The position numbers and the translations under genes were made by a program. DNA of 64,000 nt from positions 7,812,001 through 7,876,000 of the forward strand of contig JAZAYU010000005.1 in assembly GCA_038501625.1 (NCBI GenBank), given 5' to 3'. Each line of letters starts with the position of its first letter. Within the stretch, counting starts at the first letter, position 1. The stretch comes from Corbicula japonica. Its lineage: Eukaryota; Mollusca; Bivalvia; Venerida; Cyrenidae. The notes beneath the pieces were generated by a model that made no database searches, was not told the origin of the DNA, and saw only the letters and a list, made by a program, of their open reading frames with translations. Of this stretch, positions 59,801-64,000 are shown piece by piece.

Positions 59801-62444
59801 TGGACTAAAATGTGGGGTGGTCTTCATTTCAGGCTGGCAAAGAGAGCAAAACTGTTGAAAGAGAAATTAATATTGTGGTCATATCAACAAGATGGTCTTT
59901 ATATCTGGGTGCTCTCAATGAAGGGTTTTACTCTATATGATGTTCTTTTCTATTGTTCGGTATATCCAAATATTTCTAAATGTGTATACCTTGGCAATAT
60001 TGTGACAGGAGGTTTAGCTTTGATCAAGCCAGCTTTCTTGAGAGCGCCATCTAGATCCCCGCCTGCCAGTCGCCATAAATAATACACTTCTTCCATACTT
60101 CTCTCCGACAAATGGTCTGCATTGTAGTCTAAAAAACAATAATATTACAGATTTTACTTTAAGTAGTTTGATCAAATCTTTTGGCCTTGGGTAATAATTG
60201 GCCAAATTGGCCACCCTAATGAAAAGACCAAAATTAACACACACCAAAATATGTCACAGGTGAAAATTAAGCCGATAGTACAAACACAATAATACTGATT
60301 ATCTTTCACACTTAGCTGATGTTTACCACTATTTATTGCTTATCAAAACTACTCGATAAATCTCATGATTTTAAATTTCAATTAGTATATTTAAGTTTGT
60401 TGGATTATTGTGAGTTGTAATAAATGTTGTGAAAATGTTGATAATTTAATAATGAAATAACGTGTGATTTTTTTTAAATATCATATCATAATTTGTATGA
60501 CACTGATAAACTTTTTATGCATTTTATTTTTGCATTTGAAGTTTTATTTAAGACATTTTTTATCATATTGTAATTTGCAATACACTTTTTATGCATTAAA
60601 ATAATATTTCTGCATGTGAAGTTTTATTCTGGTATTAAAAATGATAATAAGAATAATTTCACCGTCTTTTGTTCCTTTTTCCTATATGTATCGTTATTAA
60701 AATAAGATAAAGGCTGACCAATCTGGCAAATAAGCAAACATGCCATGACAAAATAATATATCTGTGTTATTTCTTCGCCACAAAATGATAAATGGCAATA
60801 TGAGGCAAAATAGCCAAAATATCCCAATTTACTGTATAAAGCACACCAAAAACGACATAGTGTTTACCAAATAATGCTAATTTAATGAACTATTTTGTGC
60901 TGATGAAAAGTTAATGTCTAATTTAGCCAACTAATGCTAATTTGATACATAACTTTTACAACTAACTGATCCAAACCCTCATTTGAGCATATGAAATTAA
61001 AACACAACTTTGCAAGCATGTCAAAACTAAACAGACACAAGATAGGTTACTTTTTTCTTTCCAATCCTGGTCACGCTACCAAAAATATGGGGAATAAACT
61101 CTTTATATAAGGAAAACAAAAAAAGGGATTCCAGGTTCAACCTTTTATTGTTAGCCACATTATGTACTCTGGGCAGAAGAGACGTTGGGCAACACAGCAT
61201 CAGTGAACATCACTTATGATTAATTGCTACATTTTATTTCAAACATAAGGGTACTTGTTTCCTTTTGATCCCTTCACTATTTAAAAAGAAAATCAAATTA
61301 CCTTTTTCTAGATCTGAAAGTGCTGGGAGTTCCAGGTCTTTACATCTAAGTTCTGATGTAAATAAATGGTAGCCATTCCTCTGGGGAATCTACAAATAAA
61401 ATATAACCATACACATGTGCCATTAAGCAACCACATTAAAAACATAAAATAAGTTCTGATTATTCCCAAAGTAAATGAGAAAGACAAAAAATCTATGTAT
61501 AACAGATATTTGTCACAGGTTTATAAGCAAATCCATTCTGCTCCATTTATTTACCCTTTTTCCATGGATAATAGTTTTACCTAAAACTTGTGTACATCCA
61601 GAGCAGCCAGCACATCCATTCCTTCTGATATGGATCTTTGTTGTTTGCTTCTTTCCATTGAGATATAACAAGATCAGACCACACAGATTGCTGACTGATC
61701 TGGATCTACACTGTTCACCATGACGCAAAAAGGTTTTATCTATGGAGGAAAGGGTTTTGATTGTTTCTAACAGCTTCACAATGTTGTGAAATTGGCTGGT
61801 ATAAAACTGGGTCATAAAGTGATAGAGAGCTGGCTGTAGTTTTTTTTATAAGGCAAATGTGAACTTTTTATTAACCATGTCATTATCAGGTCTGAAATTT
61901 ATTTGCTGTAATACAAGATTTCAGTATTTTCTGTTGGTTTTGATATTGTATCATCAGAGTCACTCAGTGCTTGTCCCATCATTTAATAGCTTTGGTTTTG
62001 AACCAGCATAGATCAATTTACAACCACAGAAATTTTTTCCTGGAATAAATCACTTTGTCAAGAGGAATGTTTCTGTAAAACTCATACAGCACAAACACCA
62101 AAACCTGTTCAGCCCAGTCTATAAACTCAGACTTGATGATGATTATATTAAAAAATAAGAAATCTTTTGTCATTTCTTACACTTACATCTAATAAAAGCA
62201 ATTGAAATAAGTTTGGTTAGTCAGATTTCTGTTTGGATTTTTCTGCAAGTCTGAAATCATGATGGATAACAGACCTGCAGAAAAATCCAAACAGATATAT
62301 GACAGGAGTTTATGGTGTCATATGAGCCTACAATTGACTAAATTTGGTGAAACTTGCAACAAAGACTGGATATTAAAACTTCTAACCTGTTTAAGTTTGT
62401 AGACAGTAAATATTTCATGATGAAGTAATTTTGCTGGAGATGGC
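38774..62444 (-). CDS. TBCK: TBCK, partial (C-terminal 631 aa, 17 exons)
   Basis: TBCK is a pseudokinase/TBC/rhodanese protein, known as a regulator of mTOR signalling and a member of the FERRY endosomal complex. Seventeen GT-AG exons join in phase to 631 codons. They give the end of the kinase-like domain and linker (62444-58963), the TBC Rab-GAP domain (about 53320-46827), a variable linker (45569-45403) and the rhodanese domain (44561-38774). Human TBCK is about 893 aa, so roughly the first 260 residues (most of the kinase-like domain) lie off the right edge. TBC catalytic residues are intact: IAVDIPR with the arginine finger at 52065-52063 and YWQG with the glutamine finger at 51960-51958. 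The rhodanese loop lacks the catalytic Cys, as in TBCK elsewhere. Introns hold more than 20 MITE copies. Confidence 0.95.
39440..39572. mobile_element. TTAA-type MITE, right part
   Basis: The right half of the element, abutting the next copy and sharing one TTAA (39569-39572) with it. Confidence 0.65.
39569..39760. mobile_element. TTAA-type MITE, right end lost
   Basis: Starts TTAACCCTTTATAATTTAGA. The right end is replaced at 39761 by the start of a palindromic MITE, giving three elements end to end. Confidence 0.7.
39761..39901. mobile_element. 140-bp palindromic MITE, near-perfect copy
   Basis: From CCCAAGGTTATAAAACTGAG to its inverse, the two arms match almost completely around a central GCGACCAGTCGC. 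Confidence 0.92.
39951..40110 (-). CDS. TBCK: TBCK exon (rhodanese, second half)
   Basis: Reads [19 protein letters not shown], then [19 protein letters not shown], then [22 protein letters not shown] is the rhodanese signature. At the active-site loop (VVVGSRGRN) there is no cysteine, so sulfur transfer is not expected. It follows a 4.3-kb intron. Confidence 0.95.
40212..40470. repeat. Two-copy direct duplication in a TBCK intron
   Basis: The blocks at ~40212-40290 and ~40396-40470 share CCAGAATG, GGCTCATTT, ACATGATAATTT and ACTTTCAGGCA in order, about 184 bp apart. Confidence 0.65.
41800..41976. mobile_element. Pogo-like CAGT/TA MITE
   Basis: TA at 41798-41799 and 41977-41978 flank CAGTCAAACCTGTC and GGCAGGTTTCAATG. 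It shares ACAAAATGTCAGTTAAGGCC and the AGCAGCCACC / GGTGGCTGCT pair with 18304-18470. Confidence 0.75.
42082..42221. mobile_element. 140-bp palindromic MITE, reference copy
   Basis: This copy and 39761-39901 define the family: CCAAGGTTATAAAACTGAG, then a variable 8-10 bp, AAACCAGTCTCAAATCTCAA, CATCTGATTGGCTGAAATGG and CGACCAGTCG, then the exact inverse. The whole 140 bp can fold into one hairpin. The inner arm contains a CCAAT box (ATTGGCTGA). There is no coding capacity. The superfamily is not recognised. About 14 copies lie in this window at varied ages. Confidence 0.92.
42227..42413. mobile_element. GGGGTTCCAC/TGGAACC dispersed element
   Basis: Starts GGGGTTCCACTA and ends GGGTCAAATGGAACC (short inverted ends). 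Internal GGAAAAAATGACCCTTCAGC is shared with 50776-50960. It sits 5 bp after a palindromic MITE. Confidence 0.65.
43281..43385. mobile_element. Palindromic MITE, partial
   Basis: Right arm (CAAATCAGATGCTTGAGATT) clear, left arm shortened. Confidence 0.65.
43415..43527. mobile_element. TTAA-type MITE, right half
   Basis: Carries ATTTCTGATGAACAATTG, GTGTAGATCCAGATCAGA and GATGTGGATCTCCACTG. Confidence 0.6.
43694..43905. mobile_element. TTAA-type MITE, complete with both TTAA
   Basis: TTAA at 43694-43697 and 43902-43905 bound CCCTTTCCTCCATAGATAC and GGATGAAAGGG. A ~30-bp internal deletion shortens one palindrome. Confidence 0.85.
43932..44074. mobile_element. 140-bp palindromic MITE copy
   Basis: Moderately diverged; both ends present (CCCAAGATCATAAC and GTTTTATGATCTTGG). 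Confidence 0.8.
44097..44266. mobile_element. TTAA-type MITE, diverged
   Basis: The interior (GTGTAGATCCTTATCAGATG, CCAGCTGATCTGGATCCACA) and the right GAGTTAACC end are recognisable. Confidence 0.6.
44386..44561 (-). CDS. TBCK: TBCK exon (rhodanese, first half)
   Basis: Starts [19 protein letters not shown] and runs through [10 protein letters not shown] to [14 protein letters not shown], the first strand of the rhodanese fold. The donor is the weaker GTATCC. It is required because GA plus the A of the next exon gives Glu in the conserved DVRNPDEFKRG junction. Reading on past it meets a stop after only 7 more codons. Confidence 0.92.
45403..45569 (-). CDS. TBCK: TBCK exon (linker to rhodanese)
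   Basis: Reads [19 protein letters not shown] then [19 protein letters not shown], then a lineage-variable tail to [18 protein letters not shown] is the conserved part. Confidence 0.94.
45639..45760. mobile_element. Palindromic MITE, truncated at the right end
   Basis: Perfect through the inner arms, cut after CTGGTTTCCA where an ATATATACTGG sequence begins. Confidence 0.85.
45986..46219. mobile_element. TTAA-type MITE, nearly complete
   Basis: Left TTAA intact (45986-45989); the right one is mutated to TTAT (46216-46219). Confidence 0.82.
46402..46815. mobile_element. TTAA-type MITE with internal ~105-bp duplication
   Basis: Starts TTAACACTTTACTCCAT. The internal block ending GGCTGATCTGGATCTACACT with ACCATATGAAT is present twice in tandem and a third related half follows, making the copy about 410 bp. 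The right TTAA end is lost about 10 bp before a TBCK splice donor. Confidence 0.75.
46827..46988 (-). CDS. TBCK: TBCK exon (end of TBC domain)
   Basis: Reads [19 protein letters not shown], then [19 protein letters not shown], then [15 protein letters not shown], closing the TBC domain. A rearranged TTAA-type MITE ends within ~15 bp of its donor. Confidence 0.96.
47176..47418. mobile_element. TTAA-type 240-bp MITE, reference copy
   Basis: TTAA duplications (47176-47179, 47415-47418) flank inverted ends CCCTTTCCCCCATAGATAC and TTATGGAGAAAAGGG. The interior is two successive hairpins. Each is an AGATCC(A/T)GATCAGCCGGCAC half and its inverse GTGCC(A/G)TCTGATCAGGATCT, separated by TTTTTGATTCATTAGGTTAT and TTCTGACCAAAATG. 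TTAA duplication with CCC-starting ends is the signature of piggyBac-type transposons, so a piggyBac-driven MITE is inferred; no transposase is in the window. Roughly 25 copies and fragments are present. Confidence 0.88.
47883..48317. repeat. 40-bp tandem repeat, about 11 copies, in a TBCK intron
   Basis: Units GCAATAATTCTGAAAGTGAT + ATAATTGCATGTAATACAAA are nearly identical. Because 40 bp times three contains no stop in two minus-strand frames, artefact frames of 132 and 97 codons arise. They have no start context or splice logic and encode only a 40-residue periodic string. Confidence 0.93.
48652..48688 (-). CDS. TBCK: TBCK micro-exon (37 nt)
   Basis: Reads [12 protein letters not shown] plus the first base of His. 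It is too short to appear as an open frame, but is required by both the family sequence and the phases of its neighbours. The acceptor tract TTTTTTTTTCAG and donor GTAAGT are strong. Confidence 0.95.
49232..49547. repeat. Direct repeat pair in a TBCK intron
   Basis: The block TTAGCTTGATGAC(A/G)TGACC followed by GCTATTTATAGAATG occurs at 49232 and again at 49512, 280 bp apart, with unrelated sequence between. Confidence 0.65.
49605..49690 (-). CDS. TBCK: TBCK exon (TBC domain)
   Basis: Reads [19 protein letters not shown] then MEGIGFIPD. The phase 0 donor GTAAGT is strong. Confidence 0.96.
50006..50110. mobile_element. TTAA-type MITE, central fragment
   Basis: AGATCTACACTGTCTGC, ATTAGATTATTTCTGATC and GTGTAGATCCGGATCAGA remain; both ends are lost. 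Confidence 0.6.
50225..50462. mobile_element. TTAA-type MITE, complete
   Basis: TTAA at 50225-50228 and 50459-50462; ends CCCTCACCTCCATAGACAC and ATATATGGAGGAAAGGG. Confidence 0.88.
50776..50960. mobile_element. GGGGTTCCAC/TGGAACCC dispersed element, copy 2
   Basis: The better-preserved partner of 42227-42413, with GGAAAAAATGACCCTTCAGC and CAAGGGTCAAAGGGTCATC. Confidence 0.65.
51095..51178 (-). CDS. TBCK: TBCK exon (TBC domain)
   Basis: Reads [19 protein letters not shown] then KDNSPVIQ; phases on both sides restore Ala and Glu with neighbouring exons. Confidence 0.96.
51258..51504. mobile_element. TTAA-type MITE, complete
   Basis: The right TTAA is intact (51501-51504). The left has mutated to TCAA (51258-51261). 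Both hairpins are well preserved. Confidence 0.85.
51906..52083 (-). CDS. TBCK: TBCK exon with both TBC catalytic fingers
   Basis: Reads [19 protein letters not shown], then [19 protein letters not shown], then [19 protein letters not shown], then NE. IxxDxxR supplies the arginine finger and YxQ the glutamine finger used by TBC proteins to accelerate Rab GTP hydrolysis. Both are present, so the domain is predicted to be active. Confidence 0.97.
52357..52419 (-). CDS. TBCK: TBCK exon (63 nt)
   Basis: Reads [19 protein letters not shown] then RQ; 21 whole codons with phase 0 at both ends. Confidence 0.95.
52600..52839. mobile_element. TTAA-type MITE, complete but diverged
   Basis: TTAA at 52600-52603 and 52836-52839; ends CCCTTAACTCATTA and CCAATGGGG. 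Confidence 0.8.
52937..53178. mobile_element. TTAA-type MITE next to a TBCK splice donor
   Basis: TTAA at 52937-52940 and 53175-53178. The right TTAA is 8 bases into the intron after the exon ending at 53186. Confidence 0.9.
53186..53320 (-). CDS. TBCK: TBCK exon (start of TBC domain)
   Basis: Reads [19 protein letters not shown] then [19 protein letters not shown] and AALLEVE. It carries the R-x3-W-type opening of the TBC domain. Its donor GTATGTATT is abutted by a TTAA MITE whose target site occupies intron positions +8 to +11. Confidence 0.95.
53394..53712. mobile_element. Compound foldback in a TBCK intron
   Basis: The first palindrome has arms CAGTGTAAGATAGAAATATA... (53394-53419) and its inverse (53478-53503). 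A second follows, TTTTATTTTATGCTTTTAGTG at ~53521 and CACTAGAAAGCATAAAATAA at ~53692. Between them lies CACTTTTATTTCACCGGG, similar to the first arm. Confidence 0.65.
53846..54014. mobile_element. TTAA-type MITE, right part missing
   Basis: The left TTAACCCTTTCCTCCATATA end is good; the copy stops after GATCAGATGGCACAC. Confidence 0.8.
54250..54392. mobile_element. 140-bp palindromic MITE copy
   Basis: Both ends and inner arms present; it ends about 35 bp from the TBCK donor at 54426. Confidence 0.9.
54427..54529 (-). CDS. TBCK: TBCK exon (linker before TBC)
   Basis: Reads [19 protein letters not shown] then [15 protein letters not shown]. The Ser/Thr-rich first half is variable in the family and the second half is conserved. 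Confidence 0.92.
54561..54802. mobile_element. TTAA-type MITE, complete
   Basis: Left TTAA 54561-54564; right mutated to CTAA (54799-54802). It begins about 30 bp upstream of the acceptor of the TBCK exon at 54427-54529. Confidence 0.86.
55084..55742. mobile_element. TTAA-type MITE expanded by an internal minisatellite
   Basis: TTAA at 55084-55087 and 55739-55742 bound recognisable ends (CCCTTCACTTCATTAGATAT and GGAGTAAAAGG). The left subterminal region has been replaced by ten 46-bp repeats (next entry), making the copy 659 bp instead of ~240. Confidence 0.87.
55098..55557. repeat. Ten exact 46-bp repeats
   Basis: The unit CATTAGATATGGCTTTTATC + ACATACATSACCAACAGCCA + GCATAT is repeated exactly ten times (460 bp). 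The only variation is C or G at one position (S), in the order C,G,C,G,G,G,C,G,G,C. Its first part is the MITE's own left end. Confidence 0.97.
55913..56020. mobile_element. TTAA-type MITE, internally deleted
   Basis: Left (GTAACCTTTTTGCTGTGTGG) and right (CATGGAATAACAGGTTAAAA) parts are joined around one TATCCAGATCAGACTGCACA half. Confidence 0.6.
56176..56225 (-). CDS. TBCK: TBCK exon (50 nt)
   Basis: Reads [23 protein letters not shown] is a conserved signature. Ends with GA, completed to Glu by the next exon. Confidence 0.9.
56343..57745. mobile_element. ~1.4-kb repeat element with internal 145-bp minisatellite
   Basis: The left edge AGAGGTGTTTGTCAAACACA + AATGCCCCCC and right edge CTTCTTCGAAGGGGGGCATA carry a short inverted GCCCCCC/GGGGGGC match. 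Between them lies a tandem core and a GACCGACATACC simple repeat. This layout resembles bivalve pearl-type (Helitron-related) elements, but the ends were not proven. Confidence 0.6.
56885..57640. repeat. 145-bp tandem repeat, about five copies
   Basis: GCGTTGTCTAGTTATTGATC recurs at spacings of 145-146 bp (about 56885 to 57612). Every unit contains GTGACCTTGACCTTTGACC + TACTGACC, four TGACC(T) half-sites spaced 0, 1 and 2 bp; the second unit is mutated. Confidence 0.93.
58492..58638. mobile_element. 140-bp palindromic MITE copy
   Basis: Ends GTGCCCAATATCATAAAAC and GTTTTATAATCTTGAGCAC. The outer GTGC/GCAC suggests the true terminus extends beyond CCAAGG. Confidence 0.85.
58690..58895. mobile_element. 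TTAA-type MITE, diverged
   Basis: The interior (CTGATCAGGATCTAATCTG, GGTTATTTCTGACCAAAAAG, GCAGATCCTGATCAGATGGC) is clear. The ends are lost near the TBCK exon at 58963. Confidence 0.65.
58963..59062 (-). CDS. TBCK: TBCK exon (linker)
   Basis: Reads [19 protein letters not shown] then [14 protein letters not shown], matching the TBCK segment after the kinase-like domain. 33 whole codons. Confidence 0.9.
59222..59497. mobile_element. TTAA-type MITE, complete, with small internal duplication
   Basis: Left TTAA 59222-59225; right mutated. GCACATCTGTGCCATC is duplicated in tandem inside the first hairpin. Confidence 0.8.
59638..59772. mobile_element. 140-bp palindromic MITE copy
   Basis: The arms differ at only a few positions (CAACCAGTCACC in the centre). 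Confidence 0.88.
59990..60128 (-). CDS. TBCK: TBCK exon (linker, EEVYYLW motif)
   Basis: Reads [19 protein letters not shown] then [19 protein letters not shown] and PPVTILP. The SMEEVYYLW and LAGGDL segments are highly conserved in TBCK. The acceptor is TTTTTTAG and the donor GTATAC. Confidence 0.93.
60490..60960. repeat. AT-rich short duplications in a TBCK intron
   Basis: TTTTTATGCATT...GCAT(T/G)TGAAGTTTTATT occurs twice about 75 bp apart (60508, 60585), and AATGCTAATTT twice (60872, 60932). Confidence 0.5.
61302..61389 (-). CDS. TBCK: TBCK exon (linker)
   Basis: Reads [19 protein letters not shown] followed by [10 protein letters not shown]; phase 0 start, one base over at the end (G, completed to Asp GAC). 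Confidence 0.88.
61551..61757. mobile_element. TTAA-type MITE, shortened
   Basis: Ends ACCCTTTTTCCATGGATAA and TATGGAGGAAAGGG remain; both TTAA sites are mutated. Confidence 0.72.
62228..62295. repeat. 26-bp-arm hairpin in a TBCK intron
   Basis: Arms 62228-62253 and 62270-62295 are inverse with one mismatch around a 16-base loop. Confidence 0.8.
62387..62444 (-). CDS. TBCK: TBCK exon (end of kinase-like domain)
   Basis: The acceptor TTTATTTCAG precedes G|CCA TCT, and the exon reads [19 protein letters not shown]. It is the C-lobe end of the kinase-like domain and starts in the third position of a codon. The next upstream exon was not found before the window edge. Confidence 0.85.
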
Positions 62445-63555
62445 CTGAAATAAATGATTTTATGACATTAATAATCATATAAACAATAATATAAAAAATA
62501 ATCATAAAAATATAACCTACAAACTATGTCTTATAATAAAAACTTTTTCTTAATCAGAACAGAAATTATGGTAGCACAAACAATTTCAGAAAGCATTAAC
62601 CACCAGAGATACATTCAACAGCTGGAAAAACTGTCTATATGTGGTAAAGAGTTCAGGAGATATATTTTGGTAGTTTTGTATGAAAATATGATTCGCTGAT
62701 TATTGACCTAAGTCTGATAATAATCAGATAATCATAAATTGTATGTGTCTATTTTGGTTACTGATGTTAATGCTCTTCAAAAACATACTGGCAGAGTACG
62801 TAATGTTGGCCACTTTTTGCGGTTTTTGTTTAATTACTCTTAAATATTTTTACGAATCTCTATGAAATTTGGAATGTTTGATCCTGGGTATCTTTGACAT
62901 AAGAAGCTGTATGAACTTTATTAGTTGTTTTGTATCTTTGGACACTATATCAATGTTAAATACACCTAGGATCAGCCAGTATTTTCCGGCGGCGGAGTAC
63001 GTAAATATTCGGCCACTCTTTAGAATAGAGTAATACAAAAATACGCATATGAAAATGCGAAAAAATCATCTCACATGAAAAATAAATTAACAAAAAGCCC
63101 AATTGTAAAGGATTTTGTTTCTACACACCATTTTCACTCCACATATCGTCCGAAATCGATAGCCTTCTGTTGTGCTCCCAGCATTTCGTTCACTCTCCAT
63201 GAAAACGAATAAAAGATCGCCGAAATTCAATACATTGAAACAGGGTCTCTTTATTAAGAGACCCTTATTGAAATGTGTAAAAAAGAAAATGACCTTTAGG
63301 TTTTCTGGGAATTCGTTCTAAAAATAGAGCTTATTTTATTTATAAAACGAGGCCCTTCACGGGGTACCCCATATCAGCTGTTCGGTACAGACCGTTCCGG
63401 TGGTACTATTTCGTGCGGTTTCTTATCTGTAAAGAAAGAACTCATAGATCAGTTTAGAAATACGCTAGTCTAATATCTTGAAAATGCTATATATATATGT
63501 GATTGCATTATTTTTCTAAAACTTACGCTACTACTAGAGTTCGAACAGAAGATCT
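62445..63555. other. TBCK intron, nothing recognised
   Basis: No further kinase-domain exon was found. The next upstream exon should end with two bases of an Arg-type codon before PSPAKLL. Confidence 0.45.
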
Positions 63556-64000
63556 TTGCGCGAGAAGAAATAACTGCGAAAAGAAGAAATATCTTTCTTA
63601 TTTTTTGGCCGATTTTAAAAATTTCTTTTGTAAATGAAAGATCAGGAAGAAATACATGAGTAAACATAAATTCATGATATTTCAATAAGATATATGCCGA
63701 GCAATGATAGTTCATGAAACGCGGTCGCTAATTTGACCGCCTGAAAAGAAGAAATACATGCGAAAAAAAGGAATAGCTTTTGTTTTTGTTGACCGATTTT
63801 AAAAATTTATTTTTCAAATGAAAGATAAAGAAAAAGTACACAGGATATAATGAATTCGACATATTTCATTGAGATTTTTTGCCGGGCGATGATAATTCAT
63901 TAAACGCGGTCGCTAATTTGACCGCCCGAAAATAAGAAATACATGCGAAAAGACGGCATATATATTTAATTTGTTGACAGATTTTGAAAATTTCTTTTTT
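63556..64000. repeat. ~186-bp tandem repeat running off the window
   Basis: Units share GAAGAAATA, GACCGATTTTAAAAATTTC, AAATGAAAGAT, and CGCGGTCGCTAATTTGACCG followed by CC. The last block is an imperfect dyad (GCGGTC...GACCGC) and occurs at 63719 and 63905. At least two and a half copies are present. Confidence 0.75.

Overview
This is eukaryotic nuclear DNA, most likely from a bivalve mollusc. It is AT-rich, its genes are split by many short GT-AG exons, and it is loaded with short non-autonomous transposons and tandem repeats. One of these is a minisatellite built on TGACCTTTGACCT, a kind I associate with bivalve genomes. The animal-type genes are direct evidence; the bivalve assignment is inference. 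There are no operons, Shine-Dalgarno sites or CRISPR arrays.

Two protein genes can be read with confidence, both on the minus strand. (1) A FAM210B-like mitochondrial membrane protein (two exons, 30623-33449, 509 aa). Its C-terminal DUF1279 domain is canonical, and its long N-terminal part contains two copies of a Cys/Trp-rich unit with CX9CX7C spacing. (2) TBCK (TBC-domain pseudokinase). Seventeen exons between 38774 and 62444 encode the C-terminal 631 aa: the end of the kinase-like domain, a complete TBC Rab-GAP domain and a cysteine-less rhodanese domain. All splice phases agree from exon to exon. The N-terminal kinase exons lie beyond the right edge of the window.

Layout: 1-5.8 kb holds small DNA transposons (a pogo-like MITE, an internally deleted mariner, a palindromic MITE, a decayed Tc1-like element with long inverted repeats), then a duplicated ~300 bp segment that looks like a promoter plus a tiny first exon. 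5.85-16.65 kb is one satellite array of about 89 copies of a 121-bp unit. 16.7-30 kb is mostly non-coding, with MITEs, a tRNA-derived SINE, a tRNA-like relic, a ~1 kb pogo-like element, two CpG-rich foldbacks and one orphan exon candidate. 30-33.5 kb is the FAM210B-like gene, with a 60-75 bp tandem repeat just after its stop codon. 33.5-37.5 kb is intergenic. 37.5-64 kb is TBCK, whose introns are packed with two palindromic MITE families and several minisatellites.

Two MITE families dominate. One is a ~240-bp element with TTAA target duplications and CCCTTTCCTCCAT termini (piggyBac-like signature). The other is a ~140-bp near-perfect palindrome starting CCAAGGTTATAAAACTGA. The two genes have no evident functional link. 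Almost all open frames inside the satellite and minisatellites come from repeat periods without stop codons and are not genes.
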